NCBI GenBank assembly: GCA_964370375.1 | Contig: CAYJIX010000092.1 | Location: forward strand, 1-6,885 | Source of the DNA: CAYJIX01 sp964370375 | GTDB lineage: Bacteria; Desulfobacterota; Desulfovibrionia; Desulfovibrionales; Desulfovibrionaceae | Direction: 5' to 3' | Length of the DNA: 6,885 nucleotides | Shown here: positions 1-5,964 of the stretch, one piece after another | Position numbering within the stretch: the first letter of the stretch is position 1 | Layout: each line of letters starts with the position of its first letter | Notes under the pieces: generated by a model | The model's input: the letters and a program-made list of their open reading frames with translations, nothing else | Told to the model about the DNA's origin: nothing | Database searches by the model: none | Position numbers and translations under genes: made by a program

Positions 1-220
1 CGTGGATGGTCACGACTATGACCAACTCCACCAAGCCTTTGAAAATGCCAAACTAGTGAAAGGTAAACCCACCATGGTTATCGCTAACACCATCAAGGGA
101 TATGGCTCCGCTGTGATGGAAGACAAGGCCAACTGGCATCACAAGGTGCCCACCGCCGAAGAATATGCAGAAATTATCAACGACTTTCAGATAAGAGGGG
201 AGGAGGGTAATCATGAATAA
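1..220 (+). CDS. Split transketolase, N-terminal (TPP-binding) subunit, C-terminal fragment
   Basis: Only the last 73 codons are present. The reading frame is open to the left edge, and base 1 is the last base of a preceding codon, so the GTG at 2-4 is an internal Val and not a start. The visible tail begins with a V-D-G-H-D motif (residues 1-5 of the fragment), then K-G-K-P-T (20-24) and N-T-I-K-G-Y-G (29-35), then W-H-H-K (45-48). This is the usual order near the end of the thiamine-diphosphate-binding half of transketolases made as two polypeptides, where the corresponding stretch reads like AxTIKGKG...ME...WHGK. The catalytic core motif GDG...N lies outside the window. The gene overlaps the next one by 8 bases and so is translationally coupled to it; the two products should form the heteromeric enzyme. 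The specific substrate cannot be judged from this fragment. By context it may be the A subunit of an apulose-4-phosphate transketolase (AptA-like). Confidence 0.9.
   Translation, partial: VDGHDYDQLHQAFENAKLVKGKPTMVIANTIKGYGSAVMEDKANWHHKVPTAEEYAEIINDFQIRGEEGNHE
201..206 (+). promoter_or_regulatory. Ribosome binding site for the transketolase C subunit
   Basis: AGGAGG lies 6 bases before the ATG at 213, inside the last codons of the upstream subunit. It supports the start that overlaps the upstream stop codon (218-220) and indicates coupled translation of the two transketolase halves. Confidence 0.85.
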
Positions 221-1142
221 AATCCCAAACCGTCAAGCCATTTGTGAGGTGCTCATGGAAAAAGCCGCCACCGACAAGGACATCATTGTCCTGTGCAGCG
301 ATTCCAAGGGCAGCGCCTCTCTGGCGCCCTACGCCGCTGCCTTCCCTGCCCAATACGTGGAAATGGGCATTGCAGAGCAAAATCTGGTCAGCGTGGCCGC
401 TGGTCTTGCCAAGTGTGGCAAAAAAGCCTTTGCCGCCTCTCCCGCCTGCTTCCTCTCCACCCGTAGCTATGAGCAGACCAAGGTGGATTGTGCCTACTCT
501 GACACCAACGTCACCTTAATCGGCATTAGCGGTGGCATCAGCTATGGCGCACTTGGTATGAGCCACCATTCCGCCCAAGACATTGCCGCCATGAGTGCCA
601 TCCCCAATATGCGTGTATACTTGCCCAGCGACCGTTTTCAAACCCGTTGCTTAATTGAAGCTTTGCTACAAGACGACAAAACCGCCTACCTCCGAGTGGG
701 ACGCAATCCTGTAGCCGATATTTATAGTGAAGAAGCCTGCCCCTTTACCATGGACAAAGCCACGGTACTGCAAGAGGGCAAGGATGTCCTTCTTGTGGCC
801 TGTGGGGAGATGGTGAAGCCCACCTACGATGCGGCAAAATTGCTAGCAGAGGATGGCATTCATGCCACCGTGCTGGATATGTACTGTGTGAAGCCCTTGG
901 ACGAGGCAAGTATTTTAAAAACCTGCCAAGACGTGTCCTTGGTGGTCACAGTGGAAGAACATGCACCCTTTGGAGGCTTGGGCTCTATGGTCAGCCAGGT
1001 AGTGGGACGCAACAATCCCAAAAAGGTCATCAACTTGACCTTGCCCGATGCCCCTGTTGTGACCGGTACTTCTGCTCAAGTGTTTGATTATTATGGTCTC
1101 AACGCACAGGGGATTACCAAGGTGGTAAAGGAGAATCTATAA
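213..1142 (+). CDS. Split transketolase, C-terminal subunit (possibly apulose-4-phosphate transketolase B subunit)
   Basis: This 309-residue protein has the length and layout of a stand-alone transketolase C subunit: a pyrimidine-binding domain (about 1-165) followed by the transketolase C-terminal domain (about 180-305). G-I-A-E-Q-N (52-57) carries the glutamate (E55) that activates the thiamine cofactor. Y-L-R-V-G-R (159-164) sits where a phosphate-contacting Arg is expected. V-T-V-E-E-H (245-250) and F-G-G-L-G (253-257) are typical of the C-terminal domain. With the upstream gene product it should transfer a two-carbon ketol group between sugar phosphates in the cytosol. The loop at 104-120 is odd. 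Where ordinary transketolases read THxGLxxGEDGxxHQ, this protein reads ISGGISYGALGMSHH, so the GED aspartate is Leu114 and the first histidine is Ser106, while His118 is kept. This argues for a specialised substrate. Position beside a sugar kinase and importer fits a dedicated catabolic enzyme and not the housekeeping one. The apulose-4-phosphate assignment is an inference from pathway context. Confidence 0.93.
   Translation: MNKIPNRQAICEVLMEKAATDKDIIVLCSDSKGSASLAPYAAAFPAQYVEMGIAEQNLVSVAAGLAKCGKKAFAASPACFLSTRSYEQTKVDCAYSDTNVTLIGISGGISYGALGMSHHSAQDIAAMSAIPNMRVYLPSDRFQTRCLIEALLQDDKTAYLRVGRNPVADIYSEEACPFTMDKATVLQEGKDVLLVACGEMVKPTYDAAKLLAEDGIHATVLDMYCVKPLDEASILKTCQDVSLVVTVEEHAPFGGLGSMVSQVVGRNNPKKVINLTLPDAPVVTGTSAQVFDYYGLNAQGITKVVKENL
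1127..1133 (+). promoter_or_regulatory. Ribosome binding site for the FGGY kinase
   Basis: AAAGGAG lies within the last codons of the transketolase C subunit, 9 bases before the ATG at 1143. The ATG follows the upstream TAA (1140-1142) with no intervening base, so this site fixes the kinase start and implies coupled translation. Confidence 0.8.
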
Positions 1143-2591
1143 ATGTATATACTGGGCATTGACCAAAGCACCCAAGGCACAAAGGCTCTGATTTTCGATG
1201 CCACAGGTAAGCTGATTTACCGCACAGATAAAGCCCACGCCCAGCATGTGGATACCCAAGGTTGGGTGGAGCACGACCCCATGGAAATCTACCGTAATAC
1301 CCTGACTGTGGTAGCACAAGCGGTGGAGGAGAGCGGTATTGAAAAAAGTCAGCTCAAAGCCGTGGGCATTAGCAACCAACGGGAAACTGCCATGGTGTGG
1401 GACAGAGAAACAGGCGAGCCTGTCTACAACGCTATTGTCTGGCAATGCGCCAGAGGGAAAGATATCTGCCAAGGATTGCAGGGACACAGCGATGCCATAC
1501 AACAGACAACAGGTTTGCCACTGTCTCCCTATTTTTCCGCTGCAAAACTGAGTTGGATTTATCAAAACGTGGCAGGCTTAGATGGCAAATACCTCTGCGC
1601 CGGCACGATGGACAGCTGGTTGGTGTACTGCTTGACAGAACAAAAAGTGTTTGCCAGCGACTGTTCCAACGCCTCTCGCACCCAGCTAATGAACTTAAAA
1701 ACGCTGTCTTGGGATGAGAGAGTATGCAAACTGTTTAACATTCCTGTGGGTGATTTACCCACCATACAGGATTCCAACGGTAACTTTGGTAGCACCACAT
1801 TTGGTGGCTACCTAGATGAAGCCATCCCTATTCACGCCGTGCTGGGAGACTCCCACGCAGCACTCTTTGGTCAGGGATGTGTGGAACCCGGCATGGTGAA
1901 GTCCACCTATGGCACAGGCTCCTCTGTGATGATGCACATAGGCAGCTCCCCTGTAGCAAGTAAACAGGTGGTCACCTCCCTTGCCTGGAGTTTTGACGGA
2001 GTCCCCTCCTATGTGTTAGAAGGAAACATCAACTACACAGGGGCGGTCATTCGCTGGTTGCAAGAAGATATGCACTTGATTGAAAGTGCAAAGGAGGTGG
2101 AGGATTGGACAGCCAAGGCAAACCCCCAAGATACCACTGTCCTTATCCCTGCCTTTAGTGGACTAGGTGCCCCCCATTGGAATAGTGAAGCCAAAGCCCT
2201 TTTATGGGGCATGAGCCGTACCACAGGCAAGGCAGAGGTGATAAAGGCGGCGGTGGACAGCATCGCCTATCAAATCACCGATGTGCTCAAGGCCATGGAG
2301 ATGGCGGCGAATATGACCATTGAACAGCTTCGCTGTGACGGTGGTCCCACACGTAACCGCTATTTGATGCAGTTTCAAAGTGACCTAAGCGGAATACCCC
2401 TCACCGTGCCCCATGCCGAAGAGCTTTCGGGTATCGGGGCGGCCTATGTGGCAGGCATTGCTATCGGCTCATATCAGCAAGAGGCATTATTTGCCCAAAT
2501 GCAAACTTCACTATTCACACCCAAGATGAACGCTGTGGACGTTGACGTGCTATACGCACGGTGGCAACAAGCGCTTTCTAAAATTATATAA
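1143..2591 (+). CDS. FGGY-family carbohydrate kinase, glycerol-kinase-like; likely ketose/polyol kinase
   Basis: A 482-residue ATP-dependent sugar or polyol kinase with both FGGY actin-like domains, slightly shorter than glycerol kinase (about 500). The N-terminal phosphate loop is I-D-Q-S-T-Q-G-T-K (6-14). S-N-Q-R-E-T (77-82) and N-A-I-V-W-Q-C (96-102) strongly resemble glycerol kinase. The FGGY signature region is D-G-G-P-T (399-403) with F-Q-S-D (411-414), and L-S-G-I-G-A-A (428-434) ends the ATP domain. By alignment from memory with E. coli GlpK, R80/E81, W100, Y130 and catalytic base D236 match glycerol-binding residues R83/E84, W103, Y135 and D245. Gln246 and Phe270 correspond to Ser237 and Ser261, which would open the pocket for a larger substrate. 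Automatic annotation would probably say glycerol kinase, but no glycerol gene (glpF, glpD) is nearby. The adjoining transketolase and pentose-type importer favour a ketopentose or similar, for example apulose. Alternatives are erythrulose, xylulose or another polyol. The family is certain; the substrate is not. Confidence 0.93.
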   Translation: MYILGIDQSTQGTKALIFDATGKLIYRTDKAHAQHVDTQGWVEHDPMEIYRNTLTVVAQAVEESGIEKSQLKAVGISNQRETAMVWDRETGEPVYNAIVWQCARGKDICQGLQGHSDAIQQTTGLPLSPYFSAAKLSWIYQNVAGLDGKYLCAGTMDSWLVYCLTEQKVFASDCSNASRTQLMNLKTLSWDERVCKLFNIPVGDLPTIQDSNGNFGSTTFGGYLDEAIPIHAVLGDSHAALFGQGCVEPGMVKSTYGTGSSVMMHIGSSPVASKQVVTSLAWSFDGVPSYVLEGNINYTGAVIRWLQEDMHLIESAKEVEDWTAKANPQDTTVLIPAFSGLGAPHWNSEAKALLWGMSRTTGKAEVIKAAVDSIAYQITDVLKAMEMAANMTIEQLRCDGGPTRNRYLMQFQSDLSGIPLTVPHAEELSGIGAAYVAGIAIGSYQQEALFAQMQTSLFTPKMNAVDVDVLYARWQQALSKII

Positions 2592-2658
2592 ACACGACCC
2601 CTTATAACCATGATAGTTTTATTTTAAATTTAACTATAAAAAAACGAGGAGAATGATT
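2592..2658 (+). promoter_or_regulatory. AT-rich intergenic region, possible internal promoter/operator before the binding-protein gene
   Basis: This 67-base gap is strongly AT-rich compared with its flanking genes. It holds a perfect 6-base inverted repeat, ATAGTT (2613-2618) and AACTAT (2632-2637), centred at 2625 with a 13-base spacer, followed by a run of seven A's (2638-2644). TATAAA at 2635-2640 could be a -10 element, but no convincing -35 lies 16-18 bases upstream. An internal promoter, an operator half-site pair, or merely an unstructured leader are all possible. No Rho-independent terminator is visible after the kinase gene, so read-through from upstream remains likely. Confidence 0.3.
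2647..2651 (+). promoter_or_regulatory. Ribosome binding site deciding the start of the substrate-binding protein
   Basis: AGGAG ends 7 bases before the ATG at 2659 but only 1 base before the in-frame ATG at 2653. The spacing picks 2659 as the start, giving a normal signal peptide beginning Met-Lys-Lys. Confidence 0.8.
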
Positions 2659-3687
2659 ATGAAGAAATTTTTGAGCACCCTGTTGGCCCTAAGTATGATG
2701 GGCACCATGTTGGTTGGTTGCGGTGGTACCACCGAGCCCACCCCCGAAACTACCGCCCCCGAAGCAGCCGCACCCGAAACCACAGAAGAAGAAACTACCT
2801 CTGAATCTCTACCCGGTGGTGGATCCAACATCATGTACATCATCACACCTTCCCACTCCAACCCATTCTTTAAAACTGAAGCAGACACCGCTGCTGCCAC
2901 TGCTACCGCACTGGGCTATGAAGTGAAGGTTGTCTCCCACGATGACGACCCCACCAAACAAGCAGAGTTGTTTGACAACGCGATCGCCGACAAGGCTGCT
3001 GCTATCATCTGCGACAACGCAGGTGCCGACGTGACGGTTACTGCAATTGAAAAGGCTAGAGAAGCTGGCATCCCCACCTTCTTAATTGACCGTGAAATCA
3101 ACCAAGAAGGAGTTGCTATCTCCCAAATCGTAGCTAACAACTATCAAGGTGCTATGGCTATTGCAGAAGCTTGGGTTGAAGCTATGGGCGAGGAAGGCAA
3201 GTATGCTGAGCTATTGGGCAAGGAATCTGACACCAACGCAGGTGTGCGTTCCACTGCCTTCCATGAAGTTATCGACCAATACCCCGGCTTTGAACTGGTA
3301 GCGGTACAAACCGCCAACTGGGAACAAACCGAGGGCTATGAAAAAACCGAAACAATCCTCCAATCCAATCCCGAAATCACTGGCATCATCTGCGGTAACG
3401 ACACGATGGCTGTGGGCGCAGCCGAGGCCTGTGCCGCTGCTGGTCGCTCTGACATTAAAATCATCGGCGTGGACGGTTCTGACGAAGCTGCTGCTTTGAT
3501 CCGTGCAGGCACTATGACAGGTACTGCTCTGCAACAATGTGCACTTATGGCTGAAATGGCTGTGCAACAGGCTGATGAATACCTAAAAAACGGTAGCACA
3601 GGTCTTCCCGAAAAGCAATTGGTTGACTGTGTCGCCATCACAGCAGAAAACGTTGAGCATTTGAGCGCATTCGTGTATACTGGTTAA
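2659..3687 (+). CDS. Sugar ABC transporter substrate-binding lipoprotein (ribose/pentose type, Peripla_BP_4)
   Basis: A 342-residue extracellular sugar receptor. Residues 1-20 are a lipoprotein signal peptide with a basic start, a hydrophobic core and the lipobox L-V-G-C (18-21), so Cys21 would be lipid-anchored, as expected in a Gram-positive cell. Residues 22-55 are a low-complexity Thr/Pro/Glu/Ala linker ending in G-G-G-S. The type I periplasmic-binding fold follows. By comparison with E. coli RbsB, ligand-contact residues are recognisable: N68-P69-F70-F71, D144-R145, R197, N247, D272 and Q292. Two aromatic contacts differ: RbsB Phe164 corresponds to Trp221 and Phe214 to Val271. This points to a pentose-like or furanose ligand but probably not plain ribose. 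The gene stands between the catabolic genes and the transporter genes, with 67- and 77-base gaps that hold possible expression-setting elements. D-apiose is a good candidate ligand by context; ribose, erythritol or other small sugars and polyols cannot be excluded. Confidence 0.93.
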   Translation: MKKFLSTLLALSMMGTMLVGCGGTTEPTPETTAPEAAAPETTEEETTSESLPGGGSNIMYIITPSHSNPFFKTEADTAAATATALGYEVKVVSHDDDPTKQAELFDNAIADKAAAIICDNAGADVTVTAIEKAREAGIPTFLIDREINQEGVAISQIVANNYQGAMAIAEAWVEAMGEEGKYAELLGKESDTNAGVRSTAFHEVIDQYPGFELVAVQTANWEQTEGYEKTETILQSNPEITGIICGNDTMAVGAAEACAAAGRSDIKIIGVDGSDEAAALIRAGTMTGTALQQCALMAEMAVQQADEYLKNGSTGLPEKQLVDCVAITAENVEHLSAFVYTG

Positions 3688-3697
3688 GAAACTAAGC

Positions 3698-3728
3698 GGG
3701 GGCTGTGGCCAAAATGTCCACAGCTCCT
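3698..3728 (+). terminator. GC-rich hairpin after the binding-protein gene (attenuator or mRNA-stabilising stem)
   Basis: GGGGCTGTGG (3699-3708) pairs with CCACAGCTCC (3718-3727), ten pairs including one G-U, around a 9-base loop; a further G-U pair is possible at 3698/3728. Only three T's follow (3728-3730), so it is a weak intrinsic terminator at best. In operons of this kind a stem after the receptor gene commonly gives more receptor than membrane components, by partial termination or by protecting the upstream mRNA from 3' exonucleases. The stem is seen directly; the role is inferred. Confidence 0.6.
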
Positions 3729-3750
3729 TTCCACAGCAAGAAGCACCAAA

Positions 3751-3757
3751 AAGGAGG
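3751..3757 (+). promoter_or_regulatory. Ribosome binding site deciding the start of the DUF2291 lipoprotein
   Basis: AAGGAGG lies 7 bases before the ATG at 3765, an ideal spacing. It rules out the in-frame GTG at 3705, which sits inside the hairpin and would put 20 polar residues ahead of the signal peptide. Confidence 0.88.
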
Positions 3758-3764
3758 CAATTAT

Positions 3765-4403
3765 ATGAAAAAGACCATTCTCACACTGCTCCTCTTGGCA
3801 ACGGTCACTATCACCACGCTGAGCGGTTGTGTTAAAATAGTAAAAACAGATGAAATTGACCTGGTAACGGGAAATGTGGAATTTGACGCCACAGAAAATG
3901 TCCAAGGTCTATGGGAACAGACCAAAACCAACATCGAGGAACAGTCCGTGGACTTGCCTACTTTTTTAACGGAGGCCAACGGGGATCTGAAGTCCTTGGT
4001 AGACACCTACGGAAAATACTCCATGGGCACATCCGGCACCATCACCTACGCTGTCCGTGGCAGTGGTACAATTACTCTGGTAGATCAAGAATCCGCTGCG
4101 GGTATCATGGAGGTAGCCTTGGATGGCTACGAGGGAGAAGAGCGTATTTTACTGCAAATCGGCAGTGTGTACAAGGGTTCTTCCACCAGGGATATGCTAG
4201 ACTTTATCAGCTTTGGGGACTACACCAACCAACAGGAATGGGCGGAAATTTCCAAAGAACTGCACCGCTTAATCGATGAACACGTGATTGCGCCAGCAGA
4301 ACCATCAAGTCTCAACGGCAAAACCATTTCCTTTGTGGGCACGTTTTCCGAAAGCGGCAATGACGAGCTGTTGATTACCCCTGTGGTTTTGACAGTGGAT
4401 TAA
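3765..4403 (+). CDS. DUF2291 family predicted lipoprotein, accessory to a ribose-type ABC transporter
   Basis: A 212-residue protein of unknown function. It begins with a lipoprotein signal peptide (1-21, basic start, hydrophobic Leu/Thr core) and the lipobox L-S-G-C (19-22), then V-K-I-V-K, the short segment after the cysteine that is typical of DUF2291 proteins. Family hallmarks follow: D-F/W-rich start of the domain with V-Q-G-L-W (46-50), Y-G-K-Y (82-85), the G-S-G-T-I-T block (99-104), L-Q-I-G-S-V-Y-K-G-S (130-139), and F-I-S-F-G-D-Y-T-N-Q (147-156), the most recognisable motif. G-K-T-I-S-F-V-G-T-F (185-194) and I-T-P-V-V-L (204-209) close the domain. Such proteins are usually encoded beside ribose-type sugar importers, and here the gene lies between the receptor and the ATPase. 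It is probably displayed outside the membrane and may assist the transporter, but no biochemical role is known to me. Its stop codon is fused to the next gene's ribosome binding site (TAAGGAGG). Confidence 0.88.
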   Translation: MKKTILTLLLLATVTITTLSGCVKIVKTDEIDLVTGNVEFDATENVQGLWEQTKTNIEEQSVDLPTFLTEANGDLKSLVDTYGKYSMGTSGTITYAVRGSGTITLVDQESAAGIMEVALDGYEGEERILLQIGSVYKGSSTRDMLDFISFGDYTNQQEWAEISKELHRLIDEHVIAPAEPSSLNGKTISFVGTFSESGNDELLITPVVLTVD

Positions 4404-4408
4404 GGAGG
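4402..4408 (+). promoter_or_regulatory. Ribosome binding site for the ABC ATPase, overlapping the upstream stop codon
   Basis: AAGGAGG overlaps the last two bases of the DUF2291 stop codon (TAA, 4401-4403) and is 7 bases before the ATG at 4416. Ribosomes ending on the upstream gene are placed directly on the next start, which suggests tight stoichiometry between the DUF2291 protein and the ATPase. Confidence 0.85.
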
Positions 4409-4415
4409 AGGAGAG

Positions 4416-5951
4416 ATGACCTGTAGAGAAGGCGTATGCTTCCATGCTGAAAAAATCAGCAAACTCTATCCTGGCACCAAGGCCTTAGACACGGTGGATT
4501 TTGACCTATTAACAGGCAAGGTCAATGTGCTCATCGGAGAAAACGGAGCTGGAAAGTCCACTTTGATGAAAATCATTGCCGGCATTGAGCAACCCAGCGA
4601 GGGAAAGTTGTACATGGGCGACAAAGAGGTGCATTTTAAAAATGCGGGTGAAGCCAAAGCCATGGGTATCGGAATCATTCACCAAGAGTTAAACCTCTTT
4701 CCCAACCTGCCTGTATTTCAAAACATTTTCATGGGCAAGGAAAAACGCAAGGGTCTACGTATGGACAACCAATTCCATAGAGCCCAGTCAGAAGCGGTGC
4801 TAGCACGCTTGGAGCACCCCATCCCCGTAGACACCCTGCTCTCTGATCTGCGTGTGGGACAACAGCAGATGGTGGAAATCGCACGCAATTTGGTGGATGA
4901 CGACCTGAAGGTGCTCATTATGGACGAGCCCACTTCCTCTCTGTCTGAGCAGGAGGTGCAGGTTCTGTTTAAAATCATGCGCGAGCTGACAGCACAGGGT
5001 ATTTCCATTGTTTATATTTCCCACCGTTTGGAGGAAATAATGCAAATCGGCGACCACGTCACCATCTTGCGTGATGGGAAATACGTGGCGGATGCGGATG
5101 TGTGTGACATTGACGTGCCTTGGATTGTTAAGCAGATGACAGGTGAGGGGAAAAGCTACCCCAAAAAAGACCGCGCCATCGACTGGGGCAGTCAAGAAAC
5201 CGTTATGGAGGTCAAGGGCTTGACCCTGCCCAAAAGTGGCGGTGGTCACCTGCTAAAAGACATTGATTTCAACCTGAAAAAGGGAGAAATTCTGGGAATT
5301 TACGGCTTAATGGGCGCTGGGCGTACCGAAGTGTTTGAATGCATCATGGGACTGCGCCCCGAGCACACAGGAACGGTGTATGTAAACGGAGAGCCTCAAA
5401 AAATCACCTCCATTTCACAGCAAATAGAACGCGGCTTTGCCCTAGTGCCAGAGGATCGCCAGCGTGAGGGCTTAGTGCAAACCATGGACATCGGTCGCAA
5501 CTGCTCCCTCTCTGCCCTATCCAGCTACAAAAAGTTTGCTTTTGTAGACTTTGCCAAGGAAAACGCCATGGTGGATAGTCAAATCAAGGATATCCAAATC
5601 AAGGTGGCAGACAAACGACTCCCTATTTTGTCTCTCTCGGGTGGCAACCAGCAAAAGGTTGTCATCGGCAAGGGGATATTAACCAATCCGAAAATTTTAT
5701 TGATGGATGAGCCCAGCCGTGGCATCGATATCGGTGCCAAAACCGAGGTGTTTGACATCATCAACAAATATGCAGAACAAGGTCTGTCTATCGTGGTCAT
5801 TTCCTCTGAATTGAAGGAAATCATCGCCATTGCCGACCGTGTGATAGTGCTCTCCAACGGCATGAAAACAGCCGAGCTTTCTGGGGAAGACATCACAGAG
5901 CAAGCTTTGGTGCTGGAGTCCTATAAGGGCCACCACACCGCACACAAATAG
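4416..5951 (+). CDS. Sugar ABC transporter ATP-binding protein (RbsA/XylG/AraG type, two cassettes)
   Basis: A 511-residue cytoplasmic ATPase with two fused nucleotide-binding domains, the normal length for the CUT2 (ribose/xylose/galactose) class. Cassette 1 (about 6-245) has Walker A G-E-N-G-A-G-K-S-T (41-49), the Q-loop at Q90, a diverged signature L-R-V-G-Q-Q-Q (145-151), Walker B L-I-M-D-E-P (167-172) and the switch histidine H203. Cassette 2 (about 262-500) has a degenerate Walker A G-L-M-G-A-G-R-T-E (297-305) in which Arg303 replaces the catalytic Lys, a good signature L-S-G-G-N-Q-Q (407-413), Walker B I-L-L-M-D-E-P (427-433) and S-S-E (463-465) in place of the switch His. This pattern, one active and one mostly structural site, is normal for the family. 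It powers import with the permease encoded 13 bases downstream. The specific sugar comes from the receptor and permease, not from this subunit. Confidence 0.96.
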   Translation: MTCREGVCFHAEKISKLYPGTKALDTVDFDLLTGKVNVLIGENGAGKSTLMKIIAGIEQPSEGKLYMGDKEVHFKNAGEAKAMGIGIIHQELNLFPNLPVFQNIFMGKEKRKGLRMDNQFHRAQSEAVLARLEHPIPVDTLLSDLRVGQQQMVEIARNLVDDDLKVLIMDEPTSSLSEQEVQVLFKIMRELTAQGISIVYISHRLEEIMQIGDHVTILRDGKYVADADVCDIDVPWIVKQMTGEGKSYPKKDRAIDWGSQETVMEVKGLTLPKSGGGHLLKDIDFNLKKGEILGIYGLMGAGRTEVFECIMGLRPEHTGTVYVNGEPQKITSISQQIERGFALVPEDRQREGLVQTMDIGRNCSLSALSSYKKFAFVDFAKENAMVDSQIKDIQIKVADKRLPILSLSGGNQQKVVIGKGILTNPKILLMDEPSRGIDIGAKTEVFDIINKYAEQGLSIVVISSELKEIIAIADRVIVLSNGMKTAELSGEDITEQALVLESYKGHHTAHK

Positions 5952-5955
5952 GAGG
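5950..5955 (+). promoter_or_regulatory. Ribosome binding site for the permease, overlapping the upstream stop codon
   Basis: AGGAGG shares its first two bases with the TAG stop of the ATPase gene (5949-5951) and lies 9 bases before the ATG at 5965. It repeats the stop/ribosome-site overlap seen at 4401-4408 and supports this start. Confidence 0.82.
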
Positions 5956-5964
5956 AACACGGAC

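Noticed and set aside
2..4. GTG as a start codon of a small gene at the left edge
   Set aside because: The frame is open to the edge and the residues match the interior of a transketolase N-terminal subunit, so this is a truncated larger gene.
213..1142. Housekeeping transketolase or 1-deoxyxylulose 5-phosphate synthase fragment
   Set aside because: The protein is a full-length C subunit with a partner upstream, lacks the GED loop of housekeeping transketolases, and sits in a sugar-uptake operon with no isoprenoid gene near it.
1143..2591. Ordinary glycerol kinase of glycerol metabolism
   Set aside because: No glycerol facilitator or glycerol-3-phosphate dehydrogenase is adjacent, and two glycerol-pocket residues appear changed. 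Overall similarity is high, so this is a judgement and not proof.
2653..2658. Upstream ATG for the receptor gene
   Set aside because: Only 1 base separates it from the AGGAG; the ATG at 2659 has normal spacing and gives a standard Met-Lys-Lys signal peptide.
3705..3764. Longer GTG start for the DUF2291 protein (20 extra residues)
   Set aside because: It lies inside the hairpin, has no ribosome binding site, and would place polar residues before a clear signal peptide. The ATG at 3765 has an ideal AAGGAGG.
4848..4868. Diverged first ABC signature (LRVGQQQ in place of LSGGQ)
   Set aside because: Similar variants are common in the first cassette of sugar importers of this class.
4800..5249. 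Minus-strand open frame of 149 codons (and a similar one of 150 codons at 5697-6149)
   Set aside because: They lie antisense to clearly coding, motif-rich ATPase and permease genes, have no recognisable domain or upstream gene context, and the second spans a gene junction. They are compositional shadows.
5304..5330. Loss of the Walker A lysine in the second ATPase cassette
   Set aside because: Arg in GLMGAGRTE is the normal state of the second cassette in RbsA-type ATPases, not a sign of decay.
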